64,000 bases of DNA, taken from Shewanella acanthi. Its GTDB lineage: Bacteria; Pseudomonadota; Gammaproteobacteria; Enterobacterales; Shewanellaceae. Shown one piece after another: positions 46,231 through 56,025 of this stretch (its first letter is position 1; the number at the start of each line of letters is the position of its first letter). The stretch is from the NCBI RefSeq assembly GCF_019457475.1, contig NZ_CP080413.1:3224001-3288000 (forward strand), written 5' to 3'. The translations under genes and the position numbers were made by a program. The notes below the pieces were generated by a model. The model saw only the letters and a list, made by a program, of their open reading frames with translations, was not told where the DNA came from and did not search any database.

Positions 46231-49200
46231 CTATTCCGTCTCTTGGCTGATGATGTGTTTTAAGGCTAACAAATCGCGCTCTGCAATCTCAAAATCGAAG
46301 TTGTCTAGTGCTTCAGAAATAATAGCAATACGGAGCCTAAAATGTTCATCCCCTTGGTTTTCAAGGGCGATAATATCTGACTCTTCGAAACTGTGGTGGG
46401 CAATTGCAGCGATTAACGCATTAATATGCCCAAGGAGTTGTTCAGTGGTTAATGAAGGAACATCGGCTTCACTCGCACTCGCCTTGACCTCAAAAGTCGT
46501 CGCCTCGACATAATCAGCAATCGCGACGAGCGAGGTGGTAATCATCTCTAATTGCGCTTGAATTGCATCATAGGACACTTCTTCGGCGAGGGTCAGCGCT
46601 TCTAACTGGGAAAACTGCTCCATCCATTGGCTCAAACCTAAATTTCCACTGACCCCTTTAATGCTATGGCTCAATTGTCTTAGGGTGAGGAGATCTGTCT
46701 GATGGATAGCCTGCAGCAATGCTGACTGTTTTTCAGGCCATTGGGCAATGAATTTCATGAGTTCTTTAATGAACATTAACTTGCTGCCCCACAATTTAAT
46801 GCCCCTCGCCTCATCGACCCATAAACTTGGCTGAAGTGTTTTAGAATTAGTGTTATTGGATGATAAATCGAGCTTAAGCACCCGCGCTATCTCAAGGGTT
46901 AAGAGATCAAAATCCACGGGTTTATTGGCAAAGCCATCCATCCCCGCCTCCTGCGCAGCACTTTTATCCTGTTCAAGCACACTGGCGGTAAGCGCAATTA
47001 TTGGCATGTGGGGTAAACCTTCTAATACCTCTTGCTTGCGACGGGCCTTAGCGGCACTTAGCCCATCCATAATCGGCATTTGTAAATCCATCAGCGTCAC
47101 ATCGATCTGTGAATTAGCCATGCGAACTAACGCCTGTTGTCCATCTCTAGCGGTAATCACACTATGGCCTTGCCTTGTCAGCCACAGGTTGAGTAGGTCG
47201 ATGTTTTGTTGAATATCATCGACGATTAAGACGGTTAACTCCGGCAAGGCGGTTTTACTTTTATCCTTAGAGTGATAGACAGGGCTACTTTCCTGCAGCG
47301 GAATATAGAAACGGAACAAGCTGCCCTTCCCCAACACACTATGCGCTTCAATCTCCCCCCCCATGAGTTCAACCAATTGTTTACTGATCGTCGTACCAAG
47401 ACCTGTGCCCCCATATTTGCGACTCATCGAAGCATCAGCTTGAGAGAAAGCCTCAAATACCCGCTTTAATTGCTCCTCCGACATACCAATGCCAGTATCT
47501 TCAATTTCAAAGCAAACCTTAGCCTCCGCAACGGGGAATGCCCTGATACTCACCCGTCCCTCATTCGTAAACTTGACCGCATTACCCACGAGATTAATGA
47601 GTACCTGACGTATACGCTCCGGCGAGCCAATATAATGACTAGATAAACTTGAATCGATATCCACTTCTAAGCTCAATCGTTGACGCTTTGCCTGCAGCCA
47701 CAACGTTGAAATAACAGTGTCGATTTCATCGGTAAGGGAGAATAATCGCTGTTCAAGCTCCAGCTTGCCTTTGTCTAACTTAGCGCTGTCGAGCACATCA
47801 TTTAACAGATGCAGCAAAGACTTGGCAGAACGATTGATAGTAGAAAGCTGTTTTTTTTGTTCCGATTGAAGGGGGCTTTCCAGCATGATGTCACTAAAGC
47901 CAATAATGGCATTCATCGGTGTGCGAATTTCGTGGCTCATATTGGCAAGGAAGGCAGACCGAGCCGCTGCAGCTTGCTCAGCATTGTTCTTTGCGGTCAG
48001 CAGATCCTGCTCCATCAACTTTCGTTCAGTGATGTCCATGATAAAACCATCAATCCACTCTACATCGCTAATGGCATCATGGATGTAATTACCGTGTCCT
48101 AATAACCAACGAACCTCCCCATCGCGACGAATGATGCGATACTCAAGCTTAAAGCTAGGTGGTTTAACCTTCTCATAAATCAGGGCAACATCATCGGGAT
48201 GAAAAAGCTCTACAAAGGTATGTTTAGGATGAGGTTGAATAAAATCAGTTGCAGGGTAACCTGTGATGCCTTCAACTGCATCACTGATAAAAACCATGGG
48301 CCAGCCTTCGGTATTTTGGCAGCGATAGGCAATCCCCGGGATATTGCCGATAAGGGAGCGAAATTTAGCTTCATTATGTTTAATCTCCTGCTCCATCTCA
48401 TTTCGCAGGGTCAAGTCTGAAACAAATCCAACGAAGTAATGCGCTTTGCCCTGCTGCACATGGCCAATGCTTAGCCGAATAGGAATTAAATTCCCATTTT
48501 TATGAAGCGCCTCAACCTCGCGGCTATCACCTATTATTTTAGCTTCTAGGGTATTGATATAGCTAGCAATGTAGCCATCGTGGTGCTGACGAAGTGGCTC
48601 GGGAACCAATTTACTGACATTCGCTCCCACTAACTCCTCGGCACTCCACCCTAAAATCTGAGTGACGGCAATGTTTACACTGACGATAATGCCACGGCCA
48701 TCGATGGTCACAATGCCATCAACGGCGGTATTCATCATGGCACGCATTCTATCTTCATTGGACTCAGCCAATTGTGACAGTTCTTTGTACTTATAAATCA
48801 CGTTAACTATCATCACCAAACTGATACACATAAAGGTAATGACAGCAACCCATAACGCCAAATGTGTTGATATATCAGATGATTGCTGACTTAACTCAAG
48901 CCCTTCAGGCCTAATAAATCGTGCTGCCGCCATGCCAGTGTAATGCATCCCACTGATGGCTAACCCCATCACAACACTGGCAACAAAATTACAGCCGAAA
49001 GAACCGAACCTTGCTCCCCTTAGGTTTCTTAGTCCTGTTCGCACCCAGAGGGCAATAATGGCGAGAATGATGGCAACGACAATTGAAATAACGAAGAAAA
49101 CGGGGTCATAACGTAGCAGTGGCGCCATTTCCATGGCCGCCATCCCCACATAATGCATCACGCCAATCCCTGTACCCATCAAGACACCACTTGCCACGAC

Positions 49201-49572
49201 TTGACCGAAATCAACACTTGGGCGGGATAATAATTTCAGTGCAACACTAGAAGCGGCAATACTGGATAGTAAAGAAAATGCCGTCAATTTGAAGTTATAA
49301 CTGACAGGTGAGCATAAATCGAAGGCCAACATACCAATAAAGTGCATCGACCATATTCCGCCCCCTAGTACCATGCTGCCAGTAAAAAGCATGATGTGTT
49401 GTCTTAGGTGTGACTGACTGACCAGTGCTTGAGATGCCACCTGAAACGCCATAAAAGAGGCTGCAATAGCGATAATAATCGAGAGGGAAACCAAAAAAGG
49501 ATTGTAATAGACATTCAACAGTAAACTGTCTGAGTCAATGATAAAAAACTGCGATAACCTGTCAAATGTCAT
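46231..49572 (-). CDS. MHYT-PAS hybrid sensor histidine kinase with receiver and HPt domains
   Basis: 1113 residues. Seven-helix MHYT membrane sensor about 25-260, with the motifs SMHFIGM (His77), MHYVGM (His140) and MHYTGM (His210), proposed to bind copper for sensing O2, CO or NO. Two PAS domains at about 275-390 and 400-515. HisKA His547 (SHEIRTPMNAIIGF), ATPase (NAVKFTN, DTGIGM, GGTGLGTTIS), receiver Asp829 (LMDLQMPIMDG) and HPt His968 (SHSIKGVSGNLG). The complete phosphorelay is in one chain. It lies directly before the HD-GYP regulator, so the pair probably links a gas or redox signal to c-di-GMP levels. Confidence 0.93.
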   Translation of the reverse strand: MTFDRLSQFFIIDSDSLLLNVYYNPFLVSLSIIIAIAASFMAFQVASQALVSQSHLRQHIMLFTGSMVLGGGIWSMHFIGMLAFDLCSPVSYNFKLTAFSLLSSIAASSVALKLLSRPSVDFGQVVASGVLMGTGIGVMHYVGMAAMEMAPLLRYDPVFFVISIVVAIILAIIALWVRTGLRNLRGARFGSFGCNFVASVVMGLAISGMHYTGMAAARFIRPEGLELSQQSSDISTHLALWVAVITFMCISLVMIVNVIYKYKELSQLAESNEDRMRAMMNTAVDGIVTIDGRGIIVSVNIAVTQILGWSAEELVGANVSKLVPEPLRQHHDGYIASYINTLEAKIIGDSREVEALHKNGNLIPIRLSIGHVQQGKAHYFVGFVSDLTLRNEMEQEIKHNEAKFRSLIGNIPGIAYRCQNTEGWPMVFISDAVEGITGYPATDFIQPHPKHTFVELFHPDDVALIYEKVKPPSFKLEYRIIRRDGEVRWLLGHGNYIHDAISDVEWIDGFIMDITERKLMEQDLLTAKNNAEQAAAARSAFLANMSHEIRTPMNAIIGFSDIMLESPLQSEQKKQLSTINRSAKSLLHLLNDVLDSAKLDKGKLELEQRLFSLTDEIDTVISTLWLQAKRQRLSLEVDIDSSLSSHYIGSPERIRQVLINLVGNAVKFTNEGRVSIRAFPVAEAKVCFEIEDTGIGMSEEQLKRVFEAFSQADASMSRKYGGTGLGTTISKQLVELMGGEIEAHSVLGKGSLFRFYIPLQESSPVYHSKDKSKTALPELTVLIVDDIQQNIDLLNLWLTRQGHSVITARDGQQALVRMANSQIDVTLMDLQMPIMDGLSAAKARRKQEVLEGLPHMPIIALTASVLEQDKSAAQEAGMDGFANKPVDFDLLTLEIARVLKLDLSSNNTNSKTLQPSLWVDEARGIKLWGSKLMFIKELMKFIAQWPEKQSALLQAIHQTDLLTLRQLSHSIKGVSGNLGLSQWMEQFSQLEALTLAEEVSYDAIQAQLEMITTSLVAIADYVEATTFEVKASASEADVPSLTTEQLLGHINALIAAIAHHSFEESDIIALENQGDEHFRLRIAIISEALDNFDFEIAERDLLALKHIISQETE

Positions 49573-49961
49573 TCGTTAAAGCCCACCTTCACATACGTAA
49601 AACTCAATCGTAACTCGCCATTGAACTGACTCACCAAGCGGGGCTAAGGCTTGGAATGCAGTGGTACTGCCAATCAGCATGCACTGTCTTTTATCATCAA
49701 GGCCGATCGCGCACTCAATCCCTTGACTGACACCTCAACAAAGCCGATTTACATCCAACTTAATCATATACATCTTTAAAAAAATATCAGCCTGTTAATA
49801 TAACTCGTTCTGTCAAAGCAGAATGCAGCCATTGTTTTGCTAAGGCAAAATCATCTAGCGGCAGGGAAGATACAAAAGTTTAATCCCATCGGCTTAAATG
49901 ATTTAAGTTAATTCCCATAACCTTGTATAATGCTGGGCTGTTATTCGTCGAGACACTGCGC
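49573..49961. other. Divergent intergenic region between hybrid kinase and srmB
   Basis: I see no gene. The only clear element is a consensus-like -10 box close to srmB. Confidence 0.5.
49902..49931 (+). promoter_or_regulatory. Candidate sigma-70 promoter of srmB
   Basis: TATAAT at 49926-49931 with a G at the extended position nearby. A weak TTTAAG lies 18 bases upstream. Transcription would start about 25 bases before the srmB ATG. Confidence 0.4.
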
Positions 49962-51221
49962 ATGCAATTTGAAGATTTCCAGCTTGACCCTAGCTTATTA
50001 GTGTCACTTAAAGCCATGGGGCATATTTCGCCCACCACAATCCAGCAAGAAACACTTCCCCACGCCCTAGAGCAGCGGGATATTCTGGCACGCGCCCCGA
50101 CGGGAACAGGTAAAACCGCCAGTTTCTTATTGCCTGCGCTGCAGCACTTAATCGACTTTCCTCGCCGCTATTCGGGTCAAGCTCGCGTTCTAATCCTCAC
50201 CCCAACCCGAGAGCTTGCAAGCCAAATTCACCGTTATGCCAGTCACTTAGCCACAGGCCAAGGTCTGGACATCGCGATTATTACCGGCGGTGTGCCATAT
50301 GCACCGCAGGAAGAAGCCCTAAAGGGCAACATCGATATCCTCGTCGCTACCCCTGGCCGGCTGATGGAATACTTAGACAAAGGTAAATTCAGTGCCGAAT
50401 CCGTCGATGTATTAATTATCGATGAAGCTGACCGCATGCTGGATATGGGCTTCTCTGCAGTAGTGAAGTCCATCGCGATTGAAGCCCAAGGCCGTAAACA
50501 GAACATGCTATTCTCCGCGACCTTAGAAGGCGGTGGCGTGATCCGTTTTGCCCGTGAACTCCTGAACAATCCGATTGAAATCGATGTCGATGCACCACGT
50601 AAAGAAAAGGCCAAAATCCACCAATGGATTCATTTAGCCGACGATAAGACTCACAAGTTCGCTTTGCTTTGCCACTTGCTACAACAGGAAGAAGTGAAGC
50701 GCGCTATCGTGTTTGTAAAAACACGGGACATCGTTTCAAGCCTTGAAGGTCAATTGCTTAAAGCTGGAATTCCCTGCGCCTTTATGCGCGGTGACATGGA
50801 ACAGAAGAAACGCTTCCAAGCACTGAGCCGTTTTACTAAGGGTGAAGTGAATGTGTTATTGGCGACCGATGTTGCGGCCCGTGGTATCGATATCGACGAC
50901 ATCACTCATGTGATTAACTTCGACATGCCACGCTCGGCCGACACATATATTCACCGTATCGGACGCACAGGTCGTGCGGGAGCTAAAGGGACTGCAATTT
51001 CCTTAGCTGAAGCCCATGATATGCGCATCGTGGGTAAGATTGAGCGTTATATCGAGCAACCGCTGAAGCGTCGTGTTATCGAAGAACTGCGTCCAAAGCA
51101 TAAAGAAGCCCGAGTGCCGACTAAGAAAAAAGCCAAAGTGAAGGCAAAGGAAGCAGCGAAAAAGAATAACAAGAAAGAGGCAGCGAAAAAGGCGGCTAAA
51201 ATTGCCAAAAAGAAACAGTAA
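49962..51221 (+). CDS. srmB: DEAD-box RNA helicase SrmB
   Basis: ATP-dependent RNA helicase for early assembly of the 50S subunit. 419 residues from ATG 49962 (MQFEDFQLD); a frame opening at 49923 includes the promoter and is rejected. Motif Q is followed by APTGTGKT (about 45-52), PTRELA, DEAD at 154-157 (IIDEADRMLDMGF), SAT (LFSATLEG), ATDVAARGID and HRIGRTGRAG. IHQWIHLADD and the Lys/Ala-rich C-terminal tail (about 60 residues) match SrmB, not RhlE or DbpA. Confidence 0.92.
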   Translation: MQFEDFQLDPSLLVSLKAMGHISPTTIQQETLPHALEQRDILARAPTGTGKTASFLLPALQHLIDFPRRYSGQARVLILTPTRELASQIHRYASHLATGQGLDIAIITGGVPYAPQEEALKGNIDILVATPGRLMEYLDKGKFSAESVDVLIIDEADRMLDMGFSAVVKSIAIEAQGRKQNMLFSATLEGGGVIRFARELLNNPIEIDVDAPRKEKAKIHQWIHLADDKTHKFALLCHLLQQEEVKRAIVFVKTRDIVSSLEGQLLKAGIPCAFMRGDMEQKKRFQALSRFTKGEVNVLLATDVAARGIDIDDITHVINFDMPRSADTYIHRIGRTGRAGAKGTAISLAEAHDMRIVGKIERYIEQPLKRRVIEELRPKHKEARVPTKKKAKVKAKEAAKKNNKKEAAKKAAKIAKKKQ

Positions 51222-51244
51222 GTTTCTTTACATTTAATGACATG

Positions 51245-51270
51245 AAAGCCGCGTTAACGCGGCTTTTTTA
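51245..51270 (+). terminator. Terminator of srmB
   Basis: AAAGCCGCG-TTAA-CGCGGCTTT stem-loop with a T run, 24 bases after the stop. Confidence 0.93.
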
Positions 51271-51390
51271 TGGCAAAATTCAGCACCGATTTTTTCTAGT
51301 TAACGGTTTTACTTAATATTTATTTGAATATCTTTAAGTTTCATTAGCAAAAGAGATAGTAAAACCTCAGCTGCTTCGATAATATCTTTA

Positions 51391-51421
51391 GATACATTTT
51401 ATTTACAAAAATTAATGTATC
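51391..51421. promoter_or_regulatory. Inverted repeat upstream of the RND efflux operon
   Basis: GATACATT (51391-51398) and AATGTATC (51414-51421) are exact reverse complements with 15 bases between, 60 bases before the adaptor gene. It could be an operator for a TetR- or MarR-type repressor; no such regulator is adjacent. Confidence 0.4.
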
Positions 51422-51480
51422 GGCAATGCCGACTCTGATATTTTAGGCACACTTGCGATTAGCACGGATGTAACAATCAT

Positions 51481-52692
51481 ATGATGAAGACTGCTCTACG
51501 AAGATTTTCTCCATTCTTGATCCTGATAGTGTTTATCATTGGCGCGAAAATACTAATGAGCACCAAGGAAGCACCGGAGCAAAAGTCCGAGGAAATGCCC
51601 ATTCCGCTTGTGGATGTGACTCTGGTGGAACAGCAAACGGTTTCACTAAACCTGCCATCCTACGGTGTTGTTACTCCAAAATATAAAACCCAATTGGTCA
51701 CTGAAGTCCAAGGAAGAGTGCTAAGCATTTCTCCACAATTTGTTGCCGGTGGCATGGTCAAAAAAGGTGAGCAACTAGCACAAATTGAGCCCTCAGATTA
51801 CGAGGCAGATTTAATGCAAGCCGAAGCCTCACTCGCCCAAGCAACTGCAGCCCTCAATGAGGAAATCGCCCGTGGTGAAGTCGCCAAAATTGAATTCAAA
51901 GGTTACGACAAGGGCTTGCCACCAGAATTAGGCCTGCGTATTCCGCAACTGAAAAAAGAACAGGCTAACGTTAAATACGCCGAAGCCGCTCTTGCTCGTG
52001 CTAAACGCAACCTAGAACGAACTGTGATCCGTGCGCCCTTTGACGGTATTATCAAGGCAAGAAATGTCGATCTAGGTCAATACATCACCTTAGGTACCAA
52101 CCTAGGCGAACTTTACGACACTTCTCTGGCTGAAATTCGCTTACCCATCACTAACAGTGATTTAGCTTACCTTGAATCCGTTGAACATCCAGACACTCAA
52201 GTCACCCTAAGTGCTTCCCTTGCTGGAAAGGAAAATACTTGGATTGGCAACATCACCCGCAGTGAAGGGGTGATCGATTCAGAAAACCGCATGGTGTATT
52301 TAGTCGCTGAAATTAAAGACCCTTACCTACGTAACAGCAAACCCAAGGGTAGCCTGCCACTCAAATACGGCAGTTTTGTTAATGCACTGATTAAAGGTCG
52401 CACTGTAACCGGGATAGTTCAGTTACCACGACACGTAGTGCGTAACAATGAAGTAGCTATAGTGAATGATCAAAACATGATTGAAATGCGCCACGTCAAT
52501 GTCGTGCGAAGCGATCTTGAGCATGTATTTATCAAAGACAGCATTAAAACAGGTGAGCGCGTCGCCATTACTCATTTTAGCAATATGGCTAATGGCCAAG
52601 TCGTTAAGATCATTGGGGATGATGCAAAACCTGTATCGGCGCCCAAGGATGAAGCGCCCGAATCGAGTCTTGCGGCCGCTGGAGTGAAATAA
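51481..52692 (+). CDS. RND efflux periplasmic adaptor (membrane fusion protein)
   Basis: 403 residues. An N-terminal membrane anchor at about 11-26 has no lipobox Cys. The biotinyl/lipoyl-like half motif (VTEVQGRVLSISPQFVAGGMVKKGE) follows, then a helical hairpin (about 100-175) and the return strand RTVIRAPFDGIIKARNVDLGQY, then beta-barrel and membrane-proximal domains. The stop overlaps the pump start (TAATG), so the two are coupled. No outer-membrane channel gene is in the operon, so a TolC-like partner is presumably encoded elsewhere. The substrate is unknown. Confidence 0.9.
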   Translation: MMKTALRRFSPFLILIVFIIGAKILMSTKEAPEQKSEEMPIPLVDVTLVEQQTVSLNLPSYGVVTPKYKTQLVTEVQGRVLSISPQFVAGGMVKKGEQLAQIEPSDYEADLMQAEASLAQATAALNEEIARGEVAKIEFKGYDKGLPPELGLRIPQLKKEQANVKYAEAALARAKRNLERTVIRAPFDGIIKARNVDLGQYITLGTNLGELYDTSLAEIRLPITNSDLAYLESVEHPDTQVTLSASLAGKENTWIGNITRSEGVIDSENRMVYLVAEIKDPYLRNSKPKGSLPLKYGSFVNALIKGRTVTGIVQLPRHVVRNNEVAIVNDQNMIEMRHVNVVRSDLEHVFIKDSIKTGERVAITHFSNMANGQVVKIIGDDAKPVSAPKDEAPESSLAAAGVK

Positions 52693-55600
52693 TGGACACT
52701 CAAAAAGGGATCTTAGCCTGGTTTGCGCGCAACACGGTTGCTGCAAACCTGTTGATGTGGGCACTGCTTATTGGCGGCCTATTTAGTACCTTTTTGATCA
52801 ACAAAGAGGTATTTCCTTCTGTTAACCTAAATCTGCTCACCATCTCAGTAGCCTATCCAGGCGCAGCGCCGCAGGAGATTGAGGAAGGCATCAATATCAA
52901 AATTGAAGAAGCCATCCAAGATATCAACGGCATCAAAAAAGTCACCTCAGTGGCGAGTGAAGGGGTAGGTTCTATTTCCGTCGAGGTTGAAGACAACTAT
53001 GACGTGCAAACCGTACTGGATGAAGCCAAGCTCAGATTGGATGCTATTTCCACCTTCCCTGTTAACATTGAAAAGCCACAGATCTACAAGATTGAGCCTG
53101 AAAACAATGTAATTTGGGTGTCAGTGTATGGGGATATGACCTTACACGATATGAAGGAGTTAGCGAAATCCGTCCGTGATGACCTGACGCAACTTCCCGC
53201 TGTTACCCGCGCTAAAGTGACAGGGGTGCGTGACTATGAAATCGGAATCGAACTCTCCGAAGATAAGTTACGTGAATACGGCTTAACTTTCTCACAGGTA
53301 GCCTTAGCTGTTCAAAATTCCTCTATCGACTTACCCGGTGGTTCAATTCGCGCCGAAGATGGCGATATTTTGCTACGCACTAAGGGCCAAGCTTATACTG
53401 GCGATGATTTTGCCAATATCGTTGTCAGTACACGAGCCGACGGTAGCCGAGTGATGCTCCCCGATGTCGCAACCATTAAAGACGATTTTGAAGAACGTTT
53501 GGAATACACTCGCTTTAATGGCAAACCCGCCGCCATTATCGAAGTGACCAGCGTAAACGATCAAAATGCCCTTGATATCGCCAAACAAGTCAAGGACTAT
53601 GTTGAAAAACGCCGCGCCACCCTGCCGGCCAATGCCAAAATTGACACTTGGGGTGACATGACACACTACCTTAAAGGTCGCCTAAACATGATGTTATCTA
53701 ACATGTTTTACGGCGCATTGTTGGTTTTTGTGATCATGGCATTGTTCCTCGATCTAAAACTCGCCTTCTGGGTTATGATGGGTCTACCTGTGTGTTTCCT
53801 TGGCACTATGTTGGTGATGCCATTAGAACCATTCTCAATGACAATCAACATGTTAACCCTATTCGCCTTTATTCTCGTGCTAGGGATAGTGGTTGACGAT
53901 GCGATAGTGATTGGTGAAAGCGCCTATACCGAGGTAGAGCGCCACGGACATTCGCTAGATAATGTCATTCGCGGCGCACAAAAAGTAGCAATGCCAGCCA
54001 CCTTTGGGGTTCTCACCACGATAGCCGCCTTTATTCCTATGCTCTTAGTGTCTGGTCCGATGGGGATTATCTGGAAATCCATTGGTATAGTCGTGATTCT
54101 GTCGCTGGCATTTTCACTGGTGGAGTCTAAGTTCATTCTGCCCGCCCACTTAGCCCATATGAAGTTTAAAAAACCGAGCGAAGCTAACGGCTTTTTCGCA
54201 CGCTTCAAGGCTAAATTTAACGACCGAGTACAGTTCTTTATTCACCATAATTACCGCAATTTCCTAGAGCGGTGCATCGCGCACCGTTATAACGTGGTGG
54301 CCGTGTTTATTGGGGTGCTTATTCTCTCCATCGCCCTAGTCGCCAGTGGCAAGGTACGCTGGGTGATTTTCCCGAGTATTCCCTCTGACTTTATTCAAGT
54401 ACAGCTAGAGATGGATGAGGGTAGCTCAGAGCAAAACACGCTTAGCGTTGTGCAAGAAATCGAAGAAGCCCTCTACCGCATGAATGCCAATATGGCTAAA
54501 GAACACGGTGGTGAAGTCGTAAAACACAGCTTTATCGATATGAGCTCACGTACTTCAGCCTTTATTTTCGCCGAGCTTACGAAAGGGGAAGATCGCAAGG
54601 TTAATGGTGATGCCATCGCTACAGCTTGGCGTGAACAGATCCCTGAATTACTGTCGGTGAAAAAACTCGACTTTAACGCCAGCACGAGCTCAGGTCCTGG
54701 TGGGGATATTTCCTTCCGCTTAACATCGAGCGATCTCGAAGAGTTATCAGCAGCTGCTCGCGATCTTAAGCAAAAGCTGGCGACCTACGAAGGCGTTTAT
54801 GATGTTGCCGATAACTTCTCTTCGGGCAGCCATGAGATCCGATTAAAAATTCGCCCTGAAGCCGAAGCTCTAGGATTAACCCTGTCTGATTTAGCGCGTC
54901 AGGTACGTTACGGCTTCTATGGTTATGAAGCCCAACGTATTTTACGTAATAAAGAAGAAGTCAAAGTCATGGTTCGCTACCCTGCTGAACAGCGCCGCAG
55001 CGTAGGGTACCTTGAAAACATGCTTATTCGAACTCCGCAGGGTACCTCTGTGCCCTTTTCGACTGTGGCTGAGATTGAGAAGGGTGAATCCTTCGCATCT
55101 ATTACCCGAGTCGATGGAAAACGGGCAATCACTATTGTTGCTAACGCCAATAAAGACAAGGTTGAACCTTCAAAGGTCGTGAATGAAATTCAGCAGGATT
55201 TCCTCCCCCAGCTTCAGCTTAAGTATCCCAAGATCCAAACTACCCTCGATGGTGGCAGTTTAGATGAACAAAATGCTTTGCTTGGGTTATTGCAGGGATT
55301 CTTCTTTGCCTTATTTGCCATCTATGCACTCATGGCTGTTCCGCTCAAATCCTATAGCCAACCGCTGATCATTATGTCTGTGATCCCCTTCGGGATCATT
55401 GGTGCCCTGTTTGGTCATTTGATCCAAGGTCTTGCATTAAGCATTTTAAGCCTATGCGGCATCGTGGCGCTAGCAGGGGTGGTGGTAAACGACTCGCTAA
55501 TTCTAGTGGACTTTGTTAACCGCGCCCGCGAACAGGGACAATCTATTAAGCAAGCCGCAGTAGATTCGGGGTGTTATCGCTTCAGAGCGATTATCCTCAC

Positions 55601-55883
55601 CTCTCTGACGACTTTTGTAGGCTTAGTCCCCATCATCCTTGAGCGCAGTTTACAAGCACAGATAGTCATTCCGATGGCAACGTCGTTGGCCTTTGGTATC
55701 CTGTTCTCGACCGTCGTGACCTTGATTTTAGTGCCGCTACTCTACATCATTCTGGATGATGTAAGGCGTGTCGGTTCGCGTTTCTTCCACTGGTGGTGGC
55801 GCCCCAAAGCACGTGAAGTTGCTACTCAGCAGCAAAGCCATAGTATTGAGCTTAATCTTAAGGGCGACGAGCACTACAAATAA
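52692..55883 (+). CDS. RND efflux pump permease
   Basis: 1063 residues, with twelve transmembrane helices in two halves and two large periplasmic loops. Opening IEEGINIKIEEAIQDINGIKKVTS is typical of the family. The TM4 proton-relay acids are present (Asp402, Asp403 in VVDDAIVIGE). In TM10 the position of the AcrB lysine is Asn933 (VVVNDSLILVDFV), as in a separate pump subclass from AcrB. It follows the adaptor with a one-base overlap and ends in a strong terminator. Substrate class (drug, lipid or solvent) cannot be read from the sequence. Confidence 0.92.
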   Translation: MDTQKGILAWFARNTVAANLLMWALLIGGLFSTFLINKEVFPSVNLNLLTISVAYPGAAPQEIEEGINIKIEEAIQDINGIKKVTSVASEGVGSISVEVEDNYDVQTVLDEAKLRLDAISTFPVNIEKPQIYKIEPENNVIWVSVYGDMTLHDMKELAKSVRDDLTQLPAVTRAKVTGVRDYEIGIELSEDKLREYGLTFSQVALAVQNSSIDLPGGSIRAEDGDILLRTKGQAYTGDDFANIVVSTRADGSRVMLPDVATIKDDFEERLEYTRFNGKPAAIIEVTSVNDQNALDIAKQVKDYVEKRRATLPANAKIDTWGDMTHYLKGRLNMMLSNMFYGALLVFVIMALFLDLKLAFWVMMGLPVCFLGTMLVMPLEPFSMTINMLTLFAFILVLGIVVDDAIVIGESAYTEVERHGHSLDNVIRGAQKVAMPATFGVLTTIAAFIPMLLVSGPMGIIWKSIGIVVILSLAFSLVESKFILPAHLAHMKFKKPSEANGFFARFKAKFNDRVQFFIHHNYRNFLERCIAHRYNVVAVFIGVLILSIALVASGKVRWVIFPSIPSDFIQVQLEMDEGSSEQNTLSVVQEIEEALYRMNANMAKEHGGEVVKHSFIDMSSRTSAFIFAELTKGEDRKVNGDAIATAWREQIPELLSVKKLDFNASTSSGPGGDISFRLTSSDLEELSAAARDLKQKLATYEGVYDVADNFSSGSHEIRLKIRPEAEALGLTLSDLARQVRYGFYGYEAQRILRNKEEVKVMVRYPAEQRRSVGYLENMLIRTPQGTSVPFSTVAEIEKGESFASITRVDGKRAITIVANANKDKVEPSKVVNEIQQDFLPQLQLKYPKIQTTLDGGSLDEQNALLGLLQGFFFALFAIYALMAVPLKSYSQPLIIMSVIPFGIIGALFGHLIQGLALSILSLCGIVALAGVVVNDSLILVDFVNRAREQGQSIKQAAVDSGCYRFRAIILTSLTTFVGLVPIILERSLQAQIVIPMATSLAFGILFSTVVTLILVPLLYIILDDVRRVGSRFFHWWWRPKAREVATQQQSHSIELNLKGDEHYK

Positions 55884-55898
55884 GATAAAGACCCATAA

Positions 55899-55930
55899 AA
55901 AGAGAGCTTAGGCTCTCTTTTTTTTTACAA
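55899..55930 (+). terminator. Terminator of the RND operon
   Basis: AGAGAGC-TTAG-GCTCTCT followed by ten T residues (55919 onward), 18 bases after the stop. Confidence 0.93.
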
Positions 55931-56025
55931 GAGTTGCAAATACCGATTCTCTCAAGACAAAGAATTTACCACTAACTGGGATCTCACAGACATTTCTTCA
56001 CAAGCGTATTAGTTACACTGCCCTA

